Source: Paracoccus sigandri
GTDB lineage: Bacteria; Pseudomonadota; Alphaproteobacteria; Rhodobacterales; Rhodobacteraceae
Assembly (NCBI RefSeq): GCF_003709565.1
Contig: NZ_QNRC01000022.1
Coordinates: 1-64,000, forward strand
DNA: 64,000 nucleotides
Reading direction: 5' to 3'
The position numbers were made by a program, and so were the translations under genes. The number at the start of each line of letters is the position of its first letter. Position 1 is the first letter of the stretch. Below, piece by piece: positions 17,905 through 26,056 of this stretch. The notes beneath the pieces are model-generated. The model was given only the letters and a program-made list of their open reading frames with translations, had not been told where the DNA came from and searched no databases.

Positions 17905-18837
17905 ATGGACTATCGCAAGCTGGGCCGTTCGGGCCTGACCATCTCGGCAGTCGGGCTGGGCTGCAACAATTTCAACTGGACCACGGACGAGGCGCAATCG
18001 CGCCGCGTGGTCGATGCGGCGCTGGATGCCGGGATCACCTTTTTCGACACCGCCAACATCTATGGCCGTTCCGGCGGTTCCGAGGAATTCCTGGGCCGCG
18101 CCCTGGGCCCGCGGCGCGGCAATGCCGTGGTGGCGACCAAGTTCGGCATGGAAATGGCCGACGGCAGCCGCGGCGCCGACCGCTCCTATATCATCCGCTG
18201 CGTCGAGGACAGCCTGCGCCGGCTGGGCACCGACTGGATCGACCTTTACCAGCTGCATGAATCGGACCCGACCACCCCCATCGAGGAAACGCTGCACGCG
18301 CTCGACCGCCTGATTGCGCAGGGCAAGGTCCGTTATATCGGCACCTCGAACATGGCGGATTGGGAAATCGCCCATGCCCACCATCTGGCGCGGGAACTGG
18401 GCGTGCAGCATTTCATCTCGCTCCAGGCAGAATATTCGCTGATCCGGCGTGCAGCCGAGGCGACGACGATCCCCTGCCTGACGACGCTGGGGATGGGGCT
18501 GTTGCCCTATTTCCCGCTGGCCTCGGGGCTGCTGACCGGGAAATACCGCGGCGGCGACGCGGGCGAGGGGCGCTTTGGCAAGATCGCGCGGCTGGCCGAC
18601 CGCTATCTGACGCCCGAGAACCTGGCCCGCGTGGACCGCATCGCGGATTGGTGCGGGCAGAACGGGCTTGCCATGACCGAGGTCGCCTTTGCCTGGCTGC
18701 TCTCGAAACCCGTCGTGGCCTCGGTCATGGCCGGGGCGACCAAGGCCGAACAGGTGACGGCCAATGCCAAGGCCGCCGAATTGCGGCTGAACGAGACTCA
18801 GATCGGCGAGTTGGAGGCGCTGCTGCAAGATGAATGA
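17905..18837 (+). CDS. Aldo/keto reductase
   Basis: 310 aa (alpha/beta)8 barrel NADPH oxidoreductase. The catalytic tetrad is visible as D and Y in FDTANIYG, K in VVATKFGME and H in DLYQLHESDP. The C-terminal MAGATKAEQVTANAKA matches the cofactor end of AKRs of the YhdN/Tas type. It probably reduces a ketone or aldehyde intermediate. The start at 17905 follows GAAAGGTGCAAGG. It overlaps the downstream SDR gene by 8 nt, so the last two genes of the operon are coupled. Confidence 0.9.
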   Translation: MDYRKLGRSGLTISAVGLGCNNFNWTTDEAQSRRVVDAALDAGITFFDTANIYGRSGGSEEFLGRALGPRRGNAVVATKFGMEMADGSRGADRSYIIRCVEDSLRRLGTDWIDLYQLHESDPTTPIEETLHALDRLIAQGKVRYIGTSNMADWEIAHAHHLARELGVQHFISLQAEYSLIRRAAEATTIPCLTTLGMGLLPYFPLASGLLTGKYRGGDAGEGRFGKIARLADRYLTPENLARVDRIADWCGQNGLAMTEVAFAWLLSKPVVASVMAGATKAEQVTANAKAAELRLNETQIGELEALLQDE

Positions 18838-19612
18838 ACAGATGGACAAGGTCGCCGTCATTACCGGCGCGGGCTCGGGCCTGGGCGCGGCGACCGCACG
18901 GCGCTTTCACCGCGACGGCTGGAAGCTGGTCCTGGGCGACCTGCGGGTCGAGGGCGCGCAGGCCCTGGCGCAGAAGCTTGGCGCGACCGCCCTGGCCTGC
19001 GACGTCGCGGATGAGGATCGGGTCGCGGCGCTGGTGCAGGCGGCGCTGAACCTGCACGGCCGGCTGGATTGCATGATCAATAATGCCGGCATTCTGGGCG
19101 CCATTGGCCCGATCGGAGAGACCGCCGCGCGCGATTTCAACCGCGTGTTGGAGGTGATGGTCAGTGGGGTCTTCTATGGCACCAAGCACGCGGCGAATGC
19201 CATGGGTGACCACGGCGGGGTGATCCTGAACACCGCCAGCCTCGCCGGGGTCGGGGCTTGGGCCAACCATTCCTATACCACCGCCAAGCACGCGGTTGTC
19301 GGGCTGACGCGGTCCAGCGCGGTGGAACTGGCGCCGCGTGCCATCCGGGTGAACGCGCTGGCGCCGGGCAATGTGGTGACGGGCATGACCAGCAGCCTCA
19401 GCGGCGGCGAGCAGGAGGCTTATGACCGCGCCCTAGCCCGCAATCCCATCCCCTACGTCTGCACGGCCGACGACATCGCCGATGCCTTCGCCTATCTGGC
19501 CAGCCCCTCGGCCCGCGGCATTACCGGGCAGGTGCTGGTGATCGACAGCGGGCTTGATGTTGCGGTGGTCTCGCCGTCCTATCATCAGGCGCCGGGCCGT
19601 TTCGTCGAATGA
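18830..19612 (+). CDS. SDR family NAD(P)-dependent oxidoreductase
   Basis: 260 aa. TGAGSGLGAATA at residues 11-22, NNAGILGAIGPIG near 90 and YTTAK catalytic motif near 155. It is a close paralogue of the SDR at 812-1576 (same NNAGILGA and EDIADAFAYLAS-type blocks, and an extended C-terminal tail). Last gene of the 12650-19612 operon, ending in a strong hairpin shared with the convergent ligase gene. The same SDR type therefore follows two different SBPs in the window. Confidence 0.9.
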   Translation: MNEQMDKVAVITGAGSGLGAATARRFHRDGWKLVLGDLRVEGAQALAQKLGATALACDVADEDRVAALVQAALNLHGRLDCMINNAGILGAIGPIGETAARDFNRVLEVMVSGVFYGTKHAANAMGDHGGVILNTASLAGVGAWANHSYTTAKHAVVGLTRSSAVELAPRAIRVNALAPGNVVTGMTSSLSGGEQEAYDRALARNPIPYVCTADDIADAFAYLASPSARGITGQVLVIDSGLDVAVVSPSYHQAPGRFVE

Positions 19613-19616
19613 AGCG

Positions 19617-19647
19617 GGGCGCCGCGACCGCTCAGGTCGTGGCGCCC
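19617..19647. terminator. Bidirectional hairpin between convergent genes
   Basis: GGGCGCCGCGACC (19617-19629) pairs with GGTCGTGGCGCCC (19635-19647) through 13 positions with one G-T wobble around a 5-nt loop. It overlaps the end of the minus-strand ligase gene (stop at 19632) and lies 5 nt after the SDR stop. There is no long U run, as is common in GC-rich alphaproteobacteria. Confidence 0.6.
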
Positions 19648-21134
19648 AGCACCATGGCTTCGACCTCTTCGCGGATGATCTTGCCGCTGGTGCTGCGCGG
19701 GAACTGTTCGACCGGGACGAAGACCACGTGCTTGGGACGCTTGTAGCCGGCGAGGTCGGCGCGGCACAGCGCAATCACGCCGGCTTCGTCCAAGCTGTCG
19801 TCGCAGCGCGCCACCACCGCCACCGGCACCTCGCCCCACTGCGGGTCGGGGCGGCGTATGACGATGGCGTCGGCAACGCGAGGATCGGCCAGGATCACCC
19901 GTTCGATCTCGGCTGGATAGATGTTCTCGCCCCCGGACTTGATGAGATATTTCGAGCGCCCGGCGAACTCATAGCCCGCGGGCGTGTGGCGGAACAGGTC
20001 GCCCATGTGGAACCAGCCGCCGCTGAAACTGTCGCGGTTGACGGCGTCGGCATTCCAGTAGCCGCTGAAAAGCGTCGGGCCCCGGACCCAGGCTTCGCCG
20101 GTCTCGCCCTCGGCCACGTCGCGGCCGTCGGGACCGACCAGGCGCAGCTCGGTCAGGACGCTGAGCGTCTTGGCAAGGCTGCGCGGCATCTCTCCGGGCC
20201 GGATCAGATCGCCGGAGAGCGGGGGCATCCCGGTCTCGGTCGCGCCGAAGGAATTGAGATAGGGCGCGCCCAGCAGCCGCGTCACCTCGTCGATGACCGC
20301 GGCCGGCGTCATGTCGGCCATGGCGCCGACCACGCGTACGCCCTTGATCCGGGGGCGACGCGTCCGCAACCGGGCCAGCAGCAGCTCGGTGGTGGCGGGC
20401 ACGGTCATCAGCCAGCCGATGCGCTGCCGTTCCAGCGTGTCGATGATCCGGTCGGCGTCGAACCCATCCATGACGGTGACGGCACCGCCGATCAGCAGGG
20501 TCGAGAACAGATGCTCGGTGCCGCCCATGTGGAACATCGGCGCCCACGAGATATAGCCGTCCTCGCGCGCCAGTCCCAGGTCCAGCCGAAAGGCGCACAT
20601 GCGCGCGATCTGTGCCCGCTGGCTGATGACGGCGGCCTTGGGCCGGCCGGTGGTACCCGAAGTATAGATGATGATGAAGCCGTCCTCGGGCTGGGACTGG
20701 TCCGGGGTCTCGCCTGCGCATCCGAGGCTGCGCAGGTCCAGCACCTCGCGCGCGGGGCAGGCGGCGCGGGCCAGGTCGCTGTGGCGGGTCGAGCCAAGCA
20801 GCAGCCGCGGCTGCACCAGGTCGATGCACCAGGCCAGTTCCGGTGCAACCAGCCGCCAGTTCAGGCAGGCGACCATCGCCCCCAGCTTGGCGCAGGCCAA
20901 CTGCGTCAGGCCATATTCTATGCAGTTCTCGGACAGGACGGCCACGCGGTCGCCGCGCGTCACGCCGCGCGCCGTCAGATCGGCGGCGATGCGGTCGGCG
21001 GCGGCGATCATCTCCGCATAGCTCAGCACCCGCTCGCCCTCGATCAGCGCCGGCGCTTCGGGGTGGTCATGGGCGCGCCCGGCGACCAGGCGCCAGACCG
21101 TCGTGCCGCCGGCCGTCAGGATGTCCGACATCAC
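19632..21134 (-). CDS. AMP-dependent acyl-CoA synthetase/ligase
   Basis: 500 aa, full ANL superfamily length for FadK/MenE-like ligases. P-loop IIYTSGTTGRPKAAV near residue 150, the hinge motif FAGRSKYLIKSGGENIYPAE near 395 and the catalytic Lys motif STSGKIIREE near the C-terminus are all present. It activates a carboxylic acid to the CoA ester. Last gene of a minus-strand unit with a PaaI-type thioesterase and two hotdog hydratase subunits; its ATG overlaps the stop of the small hydratase gene. The acid is unknown. Confidence 0.92.
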   Translation of the reverse strand: MMSDILTAGGTTVWRLVAGRAHDHPEAPALIEGERVLSYAEMIAAADRIAADLTARGVTRGDRVAVLSENCIEYGLTQLACAKLGAMVACLNWRLVAPELAWCIDLVQPRLLLGSTRHSDLARAACPAREVLDLRSLGCAGETPDQSQPEDGFIIIYTSGTTGRPKAAVISQRAQIARMCAFRLDLGLAREDGYISWAPMFHMGGTEHLFSTLLIGGAVTVMDGFDADRIIDTLERQRIGWLMTVPATTELLLARLRTRRPRIKGVRVVGAMADMTPAAVIDEVTRLLGAPYLNSFGATETGMPPLSGDLIRPGEMPRSLAKTLSVLTELRLVGPDGRDVAEGETGEAWVRGPTLFSGYWNADAVNRDSFSGGWFHMGDLFRHTPAGYEFAGRSKYLIKSGGENIYPAEIERVILADPRVADAIVIRRPDPQWGEVPVAVVARCDDSLDEAGVIALCRADLAGYKRPKHVVFVPVEQFPRSTSGKIIREEVEAMVLGATT

Positions 21135-21502
21135 TCATGCTCCTTGAAGCGGAATTGGACCCGCAGGACCGGCGTCTCGCGGCCTTCGGCGTGCAGCGTG
21201 GCGCCGGGTTCGGGGGTCAGGGCGACGGCAAGCCGGTCGTCCTCGAAAACGTTGCCGGCAAAAAAGGCGGCGATCTCGACGAATTCGGCCTGCGGGTGGG
21301 CGGCCATCACGGCGCTGATGACATAGGCCAGATTGGCCGGGCCGGGATTGACGCGCCGGGGGCCGAAGCCCGCCGCCTCGGCGGCCTCGCGCCGCAGGTG
21401 GATGGCGTTGTCGTCGCGCAGGAACGCGCACCATTCCGCCATGTCGGGGCCGCTGACCGGTCCAAAGCGCCAGCCGGTTTCGTCCTGCCTGTCAGCCATC
21501 AT
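21131..21502 (-). CDS. MaoC-like hotdog dehydratase subunit (catalytic motif present)
   Basis: 123 aa single hotdog domain. RDDNAIH near residue 33 matches the hydratase-2 motif (Asp and His catalytic residues), followed by the conserved VNPGPANLAYVI helix. It likely hydrates an enoyl-CoA. Its gene overlaps the end of the preceding 138-aa hotdog gene by 11 nt, and that partner lacks the catalytic motif. Together they look like a split, heteromeric MaoC hydratase of the kind known from ChsH1-ChsH2 or HadAB. Start could be either of two adjacent ATGs (21502 or 21499). Confidence 0.8.
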   Translation of the reverse strand: MMADRQDETGWRFGPVSGPDMAEWCAFLRDDNAIHLRREAAEAAGFGPRRVNPGPANLAYVISAVMAAHPQAEFVEIAAFFAGNVFEDDRLAVALTPEPGATLHAEGRETPVLRVQFRFKEHE

Positions 21503-21908
21503 CCACCACCGGGGTAATCATCTTGAAGTGCAGCAGGCTGGCCGGGCCGGACGGGTCCGACAACGTGATGGCCAGCGCCAGATGGTCGGCCCGGCCAAAG
21601 CGGCGGCTGGGCTTGCGCGTCAGGTCCAGAACCTCGACCGTGGCATCATAGGCCTGACCGACCCGCAGCCGGCCCGGAAAGGACAGCCGACATTCGCCCA
21701 GGACCGGCCCGGCATCGAAGGCCAGACCTAGCGCGCGACTGAAATCCCCGATGGGCTGCGGCATCGCCGCCAGCCCGCCCAGATAGGCGTGGATCGGATG
21801 CGCCAGTTCGCCCTGCCGCGCCGGGGCGGCGCAAAGCGCGCGCACCCGGTCATCCAGCGTCGCGGTCAGGTCGTATCGAAGGCCGGGGACGGGCTGCCGG
21901 CCTGCCAT
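21492..21908 (-). CDS. Hotdog-fold protein, probable non-catalytic MaoC partner subunit
   Basis: 138 aa. Hydrophobic strands such as GECRLSFPGRLRVGQAYDA and DHLALAITLSDPSGPASLLH, and an AHPIHAYLGG region, fit the substrate-binding half of MaoC-type hydratases. No DxNxxH motif is present. It sits between the PaaI-like thioesterase (start shares a base with that stop, TGATG) and the catalytic MaoC-like gene. Its function is inferred from position and fold; it could also be a stand-alone FAS1-like dehydratase-domain protein. Confidence 0.65.
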   Translation of the reverse strand: MAGRQPVPGLRYDLTATLDDRVRALCAAPARQGELAHPIHAYLGGLAAMPQPIGDFSRALGLAFDAGPVLGECRLSFPGRLRVGQAYDATVEVLDLTRKPSRRFGRADHLALAITLSDPSGPASLLHFKMITPVVDDG

Positions 21909-22435
21909 CAGCGGCCGATCTGCGCGAAGCGGCGCTCGATTTCGGGGCCGACGCGGTCGAAATAGGTCGTGTCGGCCAGATCCTGCATCGCCATGACCTT
22001 GAAAAGCGCGCGCGCATTCATCACCGGCCGGTCGTCCACGCTGCAACGCATCAGCGCAAAGACCAGGTTGCGGGTCTTGCGCGTCACCTCGAGGTCGCCG
22101 CGCACCCAGTCGCCGGGCCTGACGATGGACAGGAAGTCGATGTTCATCGAGATCGTGGGCACCACCGCCGACTCGTAGCCGACCAGATGCTGCACGCCGT
22201 AAGCCTGCATGTCGGTAAAGGCCGCCAGTGCCGCGCCGTGGCAATAGCCCGAGGGGTTCAGGTGGCGTTCCGCGCAGCGAAAGCCCACGGCAAACTGTCC
22301 CGCGCCGTCACGCGTCGCATGGACCGGGCCGAAAGTGTCGCAGAACCCGCCGGGCGAGGGCAGTTCGATCCAGCCTTCTGGGGCGGGCAGGGCGCTGTCG
22401 CTGACCTGCGGCCGTGAGAACAGTTCGACGGGCAT
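21908..22435 (-). CDS. PaaI-like hotdog thioesterase family protein
   Basis: 175 aa. The motif HLNPSGYCHGAALAAFTDMQ near residue 60 is the hotdog thioesterase pattern (HxNxxGxxHGG-like with a catalytic acid in the following helix). SMNIDFLSIVRPGDWVRGD follows. It probably hydrolyses an acyl-CoA to release trapped CoA. ATG at 22435 is chosen because AGGA lies 6 nt upstream; an upstream ATG at 22459 has no ribosome site. First gene of the thioesterase-hydratase-ligase unit. Confidence 0.83.
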   Translation of the reverse strand: MPVELFSRPQVSDSALPAPEGWIELPSPGGFCDTFGPVHATRDGAGQFAVGFRCAERHLNPSGYCHGAALAAFTDMQAYGVQHLVGYESAVVPTISMNIDFLSIVRPGDWVRGDLEVTRKTRNLVFALMRCSVDDRPVMNARALFKVMAMQDLADTTYFDRVGPEIERRFAQIGR

Positions 22436-22533
22436 GGCTGATCCTGCATATTTATACATACACGATGAAACAATATAATGAAATGCAAGTCAACGTGTGC
22501 AATATTTGCGAAGCCACTATATGGGAGAAGAAC
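22436..22533. promoter_or_regulatory. Divergent promoter region, AT-rich
   Basis: 98 bp between the thioesterase gene and the SnoaL-like gene. It contains ATTTATACATA at 22450-22460, a degenerate member of the GTATAC-type motif, and an AACAATATAATG stretch. GGGAGAAGAAC precedes the GTG start at 22534. Confidence 0.35.
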
Positions 22534-23100
22534 GTGACCGATATCGAAACCCGGCTGGACCGGCTGGAATCCCGCGCCGAGATCCTGGCGCTGATCTCGC
22601 ATTACTGCAAAGCCTGCGACGACCGCGACGTGCCGCTGCTGCGTTCGCTGTTTCGCCAGGATTCCTGGGTGCGTTCAGCCGACGGGCGCATGAAGGGCGA
22701 GGGGCTTGAGGGCATCATGCAGATGTATCGCAAGCGCTTCGAGGTGCTGGGCCTGTCCGTCCACTGGACCCATGACACGGTCGTCACTTTCGACCCCGCC
22801 GACCCCGACCGCGCCACCGGCGAGGTGTTCTGCCATGCCGAGGCGGTGCGCAACCAGCAGGTGCTGGTCGGCTCGTTGCGCTATGAGGACGAATACCGCC
22901 GCCGGGACGGGAAATGGTACTTCGCCTCGCGGCTGCTGAAGTTCCTCTATTACGTGCCGGTGCAAAGCTATGCCGAGGCGCTGGCCTCGCCCCTGCGCCA
23001 GCGCGGATACGAGACGCCGCTGCCCGGCGACTATCCCGAATCGCTGCCCAGCTGGACCGGCTGGGTGCAGCATTACCAGCCCGAGGACCAGCAGGCGTGA
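22534..23100 (+). CDS. SnoaL/NTF2-like protein, BaiE-like dehydratase or isomerase
   Basis: 188 aa. Start is GTG at 22534 with GGGAGAAG just upstream. The cone-shaped NTF2 fold is suggested by ALISHYCKACDDRDVPLL (Tyr24, Asp29, Asp32), the VHWTHD segment (His77, His80) and a final GKWYFASRLL strand. The Tyr/Asp plus His arrangement resembles that of bile acid 7-alpha-dehydratase BaiE and scytalone-dehydratase-like enzymes; this is a motif-level resemblance only. A dehydratase or ketosteroid-isomerase-like role fits the neighbouring flavoproteins. It overlaps the next VOC gene by 4 nt (GTGA). Confidence 0.75.
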   Translation: MTDIETRLDRLESRAEILALISHYCKACDDRDVPLLRSLFRQDSWVRSADGRMKGEGLEGIMQMYRKRFEVLGLSVHWTHDTVVTFDPADPDRATGEVFCHAEAVRNQQVLVGSLRYEDEYRRRDGKWYFASRLLKFLYYVPVQSYAEALASPLRQRGYETPLPGDYPESLPSWTGWVQHYQPEDQQA

Positions 23101-23570
23101 TCCTGGGGGTCCATCACGCGGCAATCTCGACCCATGACATCGAACGGCTGATCGGCTTCTATACCGAGGTGCTGGGGTTCGAGCTGGTCCACCGCCAGTC
23201 TTGGACCGCCGATGCCGAGGTCCAGAATGCGCTGCTGGGCGCCAGCGGCTCGGCCGCCCAACTGGCGATGCTGCGGCACCGGAACTGCTATCTGGAACTG
23301 TTCCAGTTCGAGACCCCGGCGCCGGAACAGCGCAGCCCGCATCAGCGCCTGTTCGGGACCGGGCTGACGCATCTCTGCCTGGCGGTGCGGAATCTGGACG
23401 CCGAATATGAACGGCTGCGGCAGAAGGGCGTGGTGTTCCATTCCTCGCCCCTGCCGCGGCCGACCTTCAACGCGGTCTATGGCCATGATCCGGACGGCAA
23501 TGTCGTGGAGCTGCTGGAGCTTTACGACGGCTCGCATCCCTTCGCGGCGCATTGGCCGCTCCCGGAATAG
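23097..23570 (+). CDS. VOC (glyoxalase) family protein
   Basis: 157 aa, GTG start at 23097 overlapping the upstream stop. The ILGVHHAAISTHDIERLIGFY start, THLCLAVRNL middle and YGHDPDGNVVELLEL end supply His, His and Glu metal ligands. Paralogue of the VOC protein at 16841-17368. Coupling to the BaiE-like gene suggests the two act on consecutive intermediates, for example isomerisation after dehydration. It is followed directly by a strong terminator. Confidence 0.85.
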   Translation: MILGVHHAAISTHDIERLIGFYTEVLGFELVHRQSWTADAEVQNALLGASGSAAQLAMLRHRNCYLELFQFETPAPEQRSPHQRLFGTGLTHLCLAVRNLDAEYERLRQKGVVFHSSPLPRPTFNAVYGHDPDGNVVELLELYDGSHPFAAHWPLPE

Positions 23571-23573
23571 GAA

Positions 23574-23595
23574 AAGGCCCCCGACAGGGGGCCTT
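23574..23595. terminator. Rho-independent-type hairpin between convergent genes
   Basis: AAGGCCCCC (23574-23582) and GGGGGCCTT (23587-23595) form a perfect 9-bp stem with a 4-nt GACA loop. It lies 3 nt after the VOC stop and 20 nt from the E2 stop (23616), so it can serve both convergent units. Confidence 0.8.
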
Positions 23596-23615
23596 CGCTG
23601 CGCCGGGATGCCGGG

Positions 23616-25031
23616 TCACATCACCAGCGACATCGGCGTCTCGATCCGGGCCTTGAGGGTCGAGAGGAACTGCGCGGCCACCGCGCCGTCGATGCCGCGG
23701 TGATCGGCCGAAAGCGTCAGGGTCGCGACGCTGGCGAAGCGCAGCCCGCCGTCGTCGGCCTCGCGCGCCTCGCGCCGGGGGCCGCCCACCGCCAGGATCG
23801 CGCCCTGCGGCGGATTGATGATCGCGTCGAAATGGCGCACGCCATACATGCCCAGGTTCGACAGGGTGAAGGTGCCGCCGCGCAGATCCTCGGCGGTCAG
23901 GCTGCGGTCGCGGGCGGCGGCGATCAGCCGTCCCGCCTCGGCTGCGGTTTCGGTCAGGGAACGCCGGGCGGCATTGCGGATCACCGGCGTCACCAGCCCG
24001 GCGTCGATGGCCACGGCCACGCACAGGTCAACCTGATCGAACCGGGTGATGCCGCTGTCCGAGACGTGGATGTTCACCTCAGGATGGGCGGCCAGGGCCA
24101 GGGCGGCGGCGCGCAGCAGGAAGTCGTTGACAGAGATCTTCGCCTCCTCGCGCCCGCTGTTGAACTGGCTGCGCAGCGCCATCAGCGCGTCCATCTCGAC
24201 ATCCATCGCGGTGTAGAAATGCGGCACGGTCTGCTTGGAATGGCGCAGCGCGTTGGCGATGGATTTGCGCATCCCGGTAAAGGGCTGCTCGACCTCCTGC
24301 GCCGCAGCCGCTGCCGGCGCCGGTGCCGGGGCGGCGGGAGTCGCAGGTGCCGGCGGCGACCACAGGCCGGCCGCCTGCGCCGCCGCCTGCACATCGGCCA
24401 GCGAGATGCGGCCGCGATAGCCGCTTGGCTTCAGCCCGGTCAGGTCGAAGCCAAGTGCATTGGCGAAATTCACCGCGACCGGGCTGGCATGGGAGCCGGC
24501 ATTCCGCTTTGCCGCCTCTTCCGGGGTCAGCGCGGCGGGGCGCGACGGCAGGTCGGCCTTCTTGATCTTGCCACTGTGGCCCGAGCCGTGGATCCCGGCC
24601 AGGTCGATGCCGTCCTGTTCCGCGATGCGGCGCGCCAGCGGAGAGGCTTTCGGCCCGGAGCTCGCATCGGTGGTGGGCGAGGGTTCGGAAACCGTCGATT
24701 CCGCCTCATCCTCGTCCTTCGGCTCGAACGAGGCATCGACGGGCACATAGGCGGCAATGAATTCGGCCAGTTCCGCCTCGCTGGCATCCGCCTCGGCCAG
24801 CACGGCGATCAGGGCACCGACCGGGGCGCTTTCGCCTTCGGGCACCAGGATGCGCCGCAGGATGCCACCCTTGTCGGTGTCCAGCGTGTTGACGATCTTG
24901 TCGGTCTCGATGTCGACCAGTTCGGTGCCCGGCTCGACGCTGTCGCCTTCAGCGGCGATCCAGCGCGAGATCTGGCCCTCGGACATTTCAAGGCCCCATT
25001 TCGGCAGGGTGACGGGATGGATCCGGGCCAT
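23616..25031 (-). CDS. 2-oxoacid dehydrogenase E2, dihydrolipoamide acyltransferase
   Basis: 471 aa. Lipoyl domain residues 1-80 with the lipoylated Lys45 in IETDKIVN. A Glu/Asp/Ser linker follows, then a peripheral-subunit-binding-like domain at about 129-163 (ASPLARRIAEQDG, GSGHSGKIKKADL). A second, similar segment lies at about 182-218 (ASPVAVNFANALG, SGYRGRISLADV), then an Ala/Pro hinge and the catalytic domain from about 250 with HRGIDGA near the C-terminus. It transfers the acyl group from lipoate to CoA. ATG at 25031 follows AAAGGAGAGTGAGC; E1beta ends 2 nt upstream. The complex resembles acetoin or branched-chain dehydrogenases. Confidence 0.9.
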   Translation of the reverse strand: MARIHPVTLPKWGLEMSEGQISRWIAAEGDSVEPGTELVDIETDKIVNTLDTDKGGILRRILVPEGESAPVGALIAVLAEADASEAELAEFIAAYVPVDASFEPKDEDEAESTVSEPSPTTDASSGPKASPLARRIAEQDGIDLAGIHGSGHSGKIKKADLPSRPAALTPEEAAKRNAGSHASPVAVNFANALGFDLTGLKPSGYRGRISLADVQAAAQAAGLWSPPAPATPAAPAPAPAAAAAQEVEQPFTGMRKSIANALRHSKQTVPHFYTAMDVEMDALMALRSQFNSGREEAKISVNDFLLRAAALALAAHPEVNIHVSDSGITRFDQVDLCVAVAIDAGLVTPVIRNAARRSLTETAAEAGRLIAAARDRSLTAEDLRGGTFTLSNLGMYGVRHFDAIINPPQGAILAVGGPRREAREADDGGLRFASVATLTLSADHRGIDGAVAAQFLSTLKARIETPMSLVM

Positions 25032-25033
25032 GC

Positions 25034-26047
25034 TCACTCTCCTTTCACGGCTTTGCGGATGGCCGCTTCGATCCGGTCAGGACCGGGGACGTACATGCGC
25101 TCGAGTTCGCGGGCGAAGGGCACCGGCGTATGCGGCGCCGTGACCCGCGCCACCGGCGCGCGCAGCGAGGCGAAGCCCTTTTCGGCCGCGATGGCGGCGA
25201 TTTCCGAGGCGATCGAGCAGATCGGGTTCGATTCGTCCACCACCACCAGCCGCCCGGTCAGCGACAGGCTTTCCAGGATCATCTCCTCGTCAATGGGCGA
25301 GGTGGAGCGCAGGTCGATCAGATCGATGGTGATCCCGTCCGCGGCCAGCTTGGCCGCGGCCTTGCCGGCAAAGGAGACCATGCGGCCCAGCGCGACCACG
25401 GTGGCATCCTTGCCCGATTGCACCAGGCTTGCGCCATGCAGCGGTGCCACATATTCGCCGTCCGGCACCTCGCCCTTGCTGGAATAAAGCGCCTTGTGCT
25501 CCAGGAAGATCACCGGGTCGTCGTCGCGGATCGCCGCCGCCAGCATGCCCTTGGCATCGGCCGGGTTCGACGGCACCACCACCTTCAGCCCCGGCACGGC
25601 CGAAAGCATGGAATAGATGGTCTGGCTGTGCTGGGCAGCGGCGTTCATGCCGGCGCCCATCGACATGCGCACGACGATCGGCGCCTTGGCCTTGCCCCCG
25701 AACATATAGCGGAACTTGGCCATCTGGTTATAGATCTGGTCCATGGCGACGCCGACGAAATCGGCGAACATCAGCTCGGCCACCGGGCGCATGCCGGCCA
25801 GCGCCGCGCCATTGGCCAGACCGATGATGGCGCTTTCCGAGATCGGCGTGTCGATGACGCGCTTGTCGCCGAACTCGCCCATCAGCCCCTTGGTCACGCC
25901 GAAGATGCCCCCGGCCGCATCGCGGCTGCCCGACGACCCGCCGGCGCCGCCTGATACGTCCTCGCCGATGACGATGACGCCGGGATCGCGGCGCATCTCC
26001 TGAAACAGCGCGTCGTTCAGCGCCTCTCGCATAGTCTTCACGGTCAT
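25034..26047 (-). CDS. 2-oxoacid/acetoin dehydrogenase E1 component, beta subunit
   Basis: 337 aa. Typical transketolase-like beta subunit: REALNDALFQEMRRDPGVIV at the start, GEDVSGG, DTPISESAIIGLANGAALAG near 75, then EHKALYSSKGEVPDGEYVAP and a VVDESNP segment. Together with E1alpha it binds ThDP and decarboxylates or cleaves a 2-oxo acid or acyloin-type substrate. It sits 9 nt after E1alpha and 2 nt before the E2 start, so one transcript supplies all three subunits; E3 is encoded at 43849. Confidence 0.92.
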   Translation of the reverse strand: MTVKTMREALNDALFQEMRRDPGVIVIGEDVSGGAGGSSGSRDAAGGIFGVTKGLMGEFGDKRVIDTPISESAIIGLANGAALAGMRPVAELMFADFVGVAMDQIYNQMAKFRYMFGGKAKAPIVVRMSMGAGMNAAAQHSQTIYSMLSAVPGLKVVVPSNPADAKGMLAAAIRDDDPVIFLEHKALYSSKGEVPDGEYVAPLHGASLVQSGKDATVVALGRMVSFAGKAAAKLAADGITIDLIDLRSTSPIDEEMILESLSLTGRLVVVDESNPICSIASEIAAIAAEKGFASLRAPVARVTAPHTPVPFARELERMYVPGPDRIEAAIRKAVKGE

Positions 26048-26056
26048 GATGCGGTC

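Noticed and set aside
16841..23570. VOC proteins as extradiol ring-cleavage dioxygenases
   Set aside because: All four VOC proteins are 157-185 aa single modules, while ring-cleaving type I extradiol enzymes are about 290-300 aa with two modules and a defined iron triad.
23097..23570. ATG start upstream at 22914 for the VOC gene
   Set aside because: The added residues are the shifted reading of the SnoaL-like gene; the GTG at 23097 gives the exact family N-terminus and a GTGA coupling.
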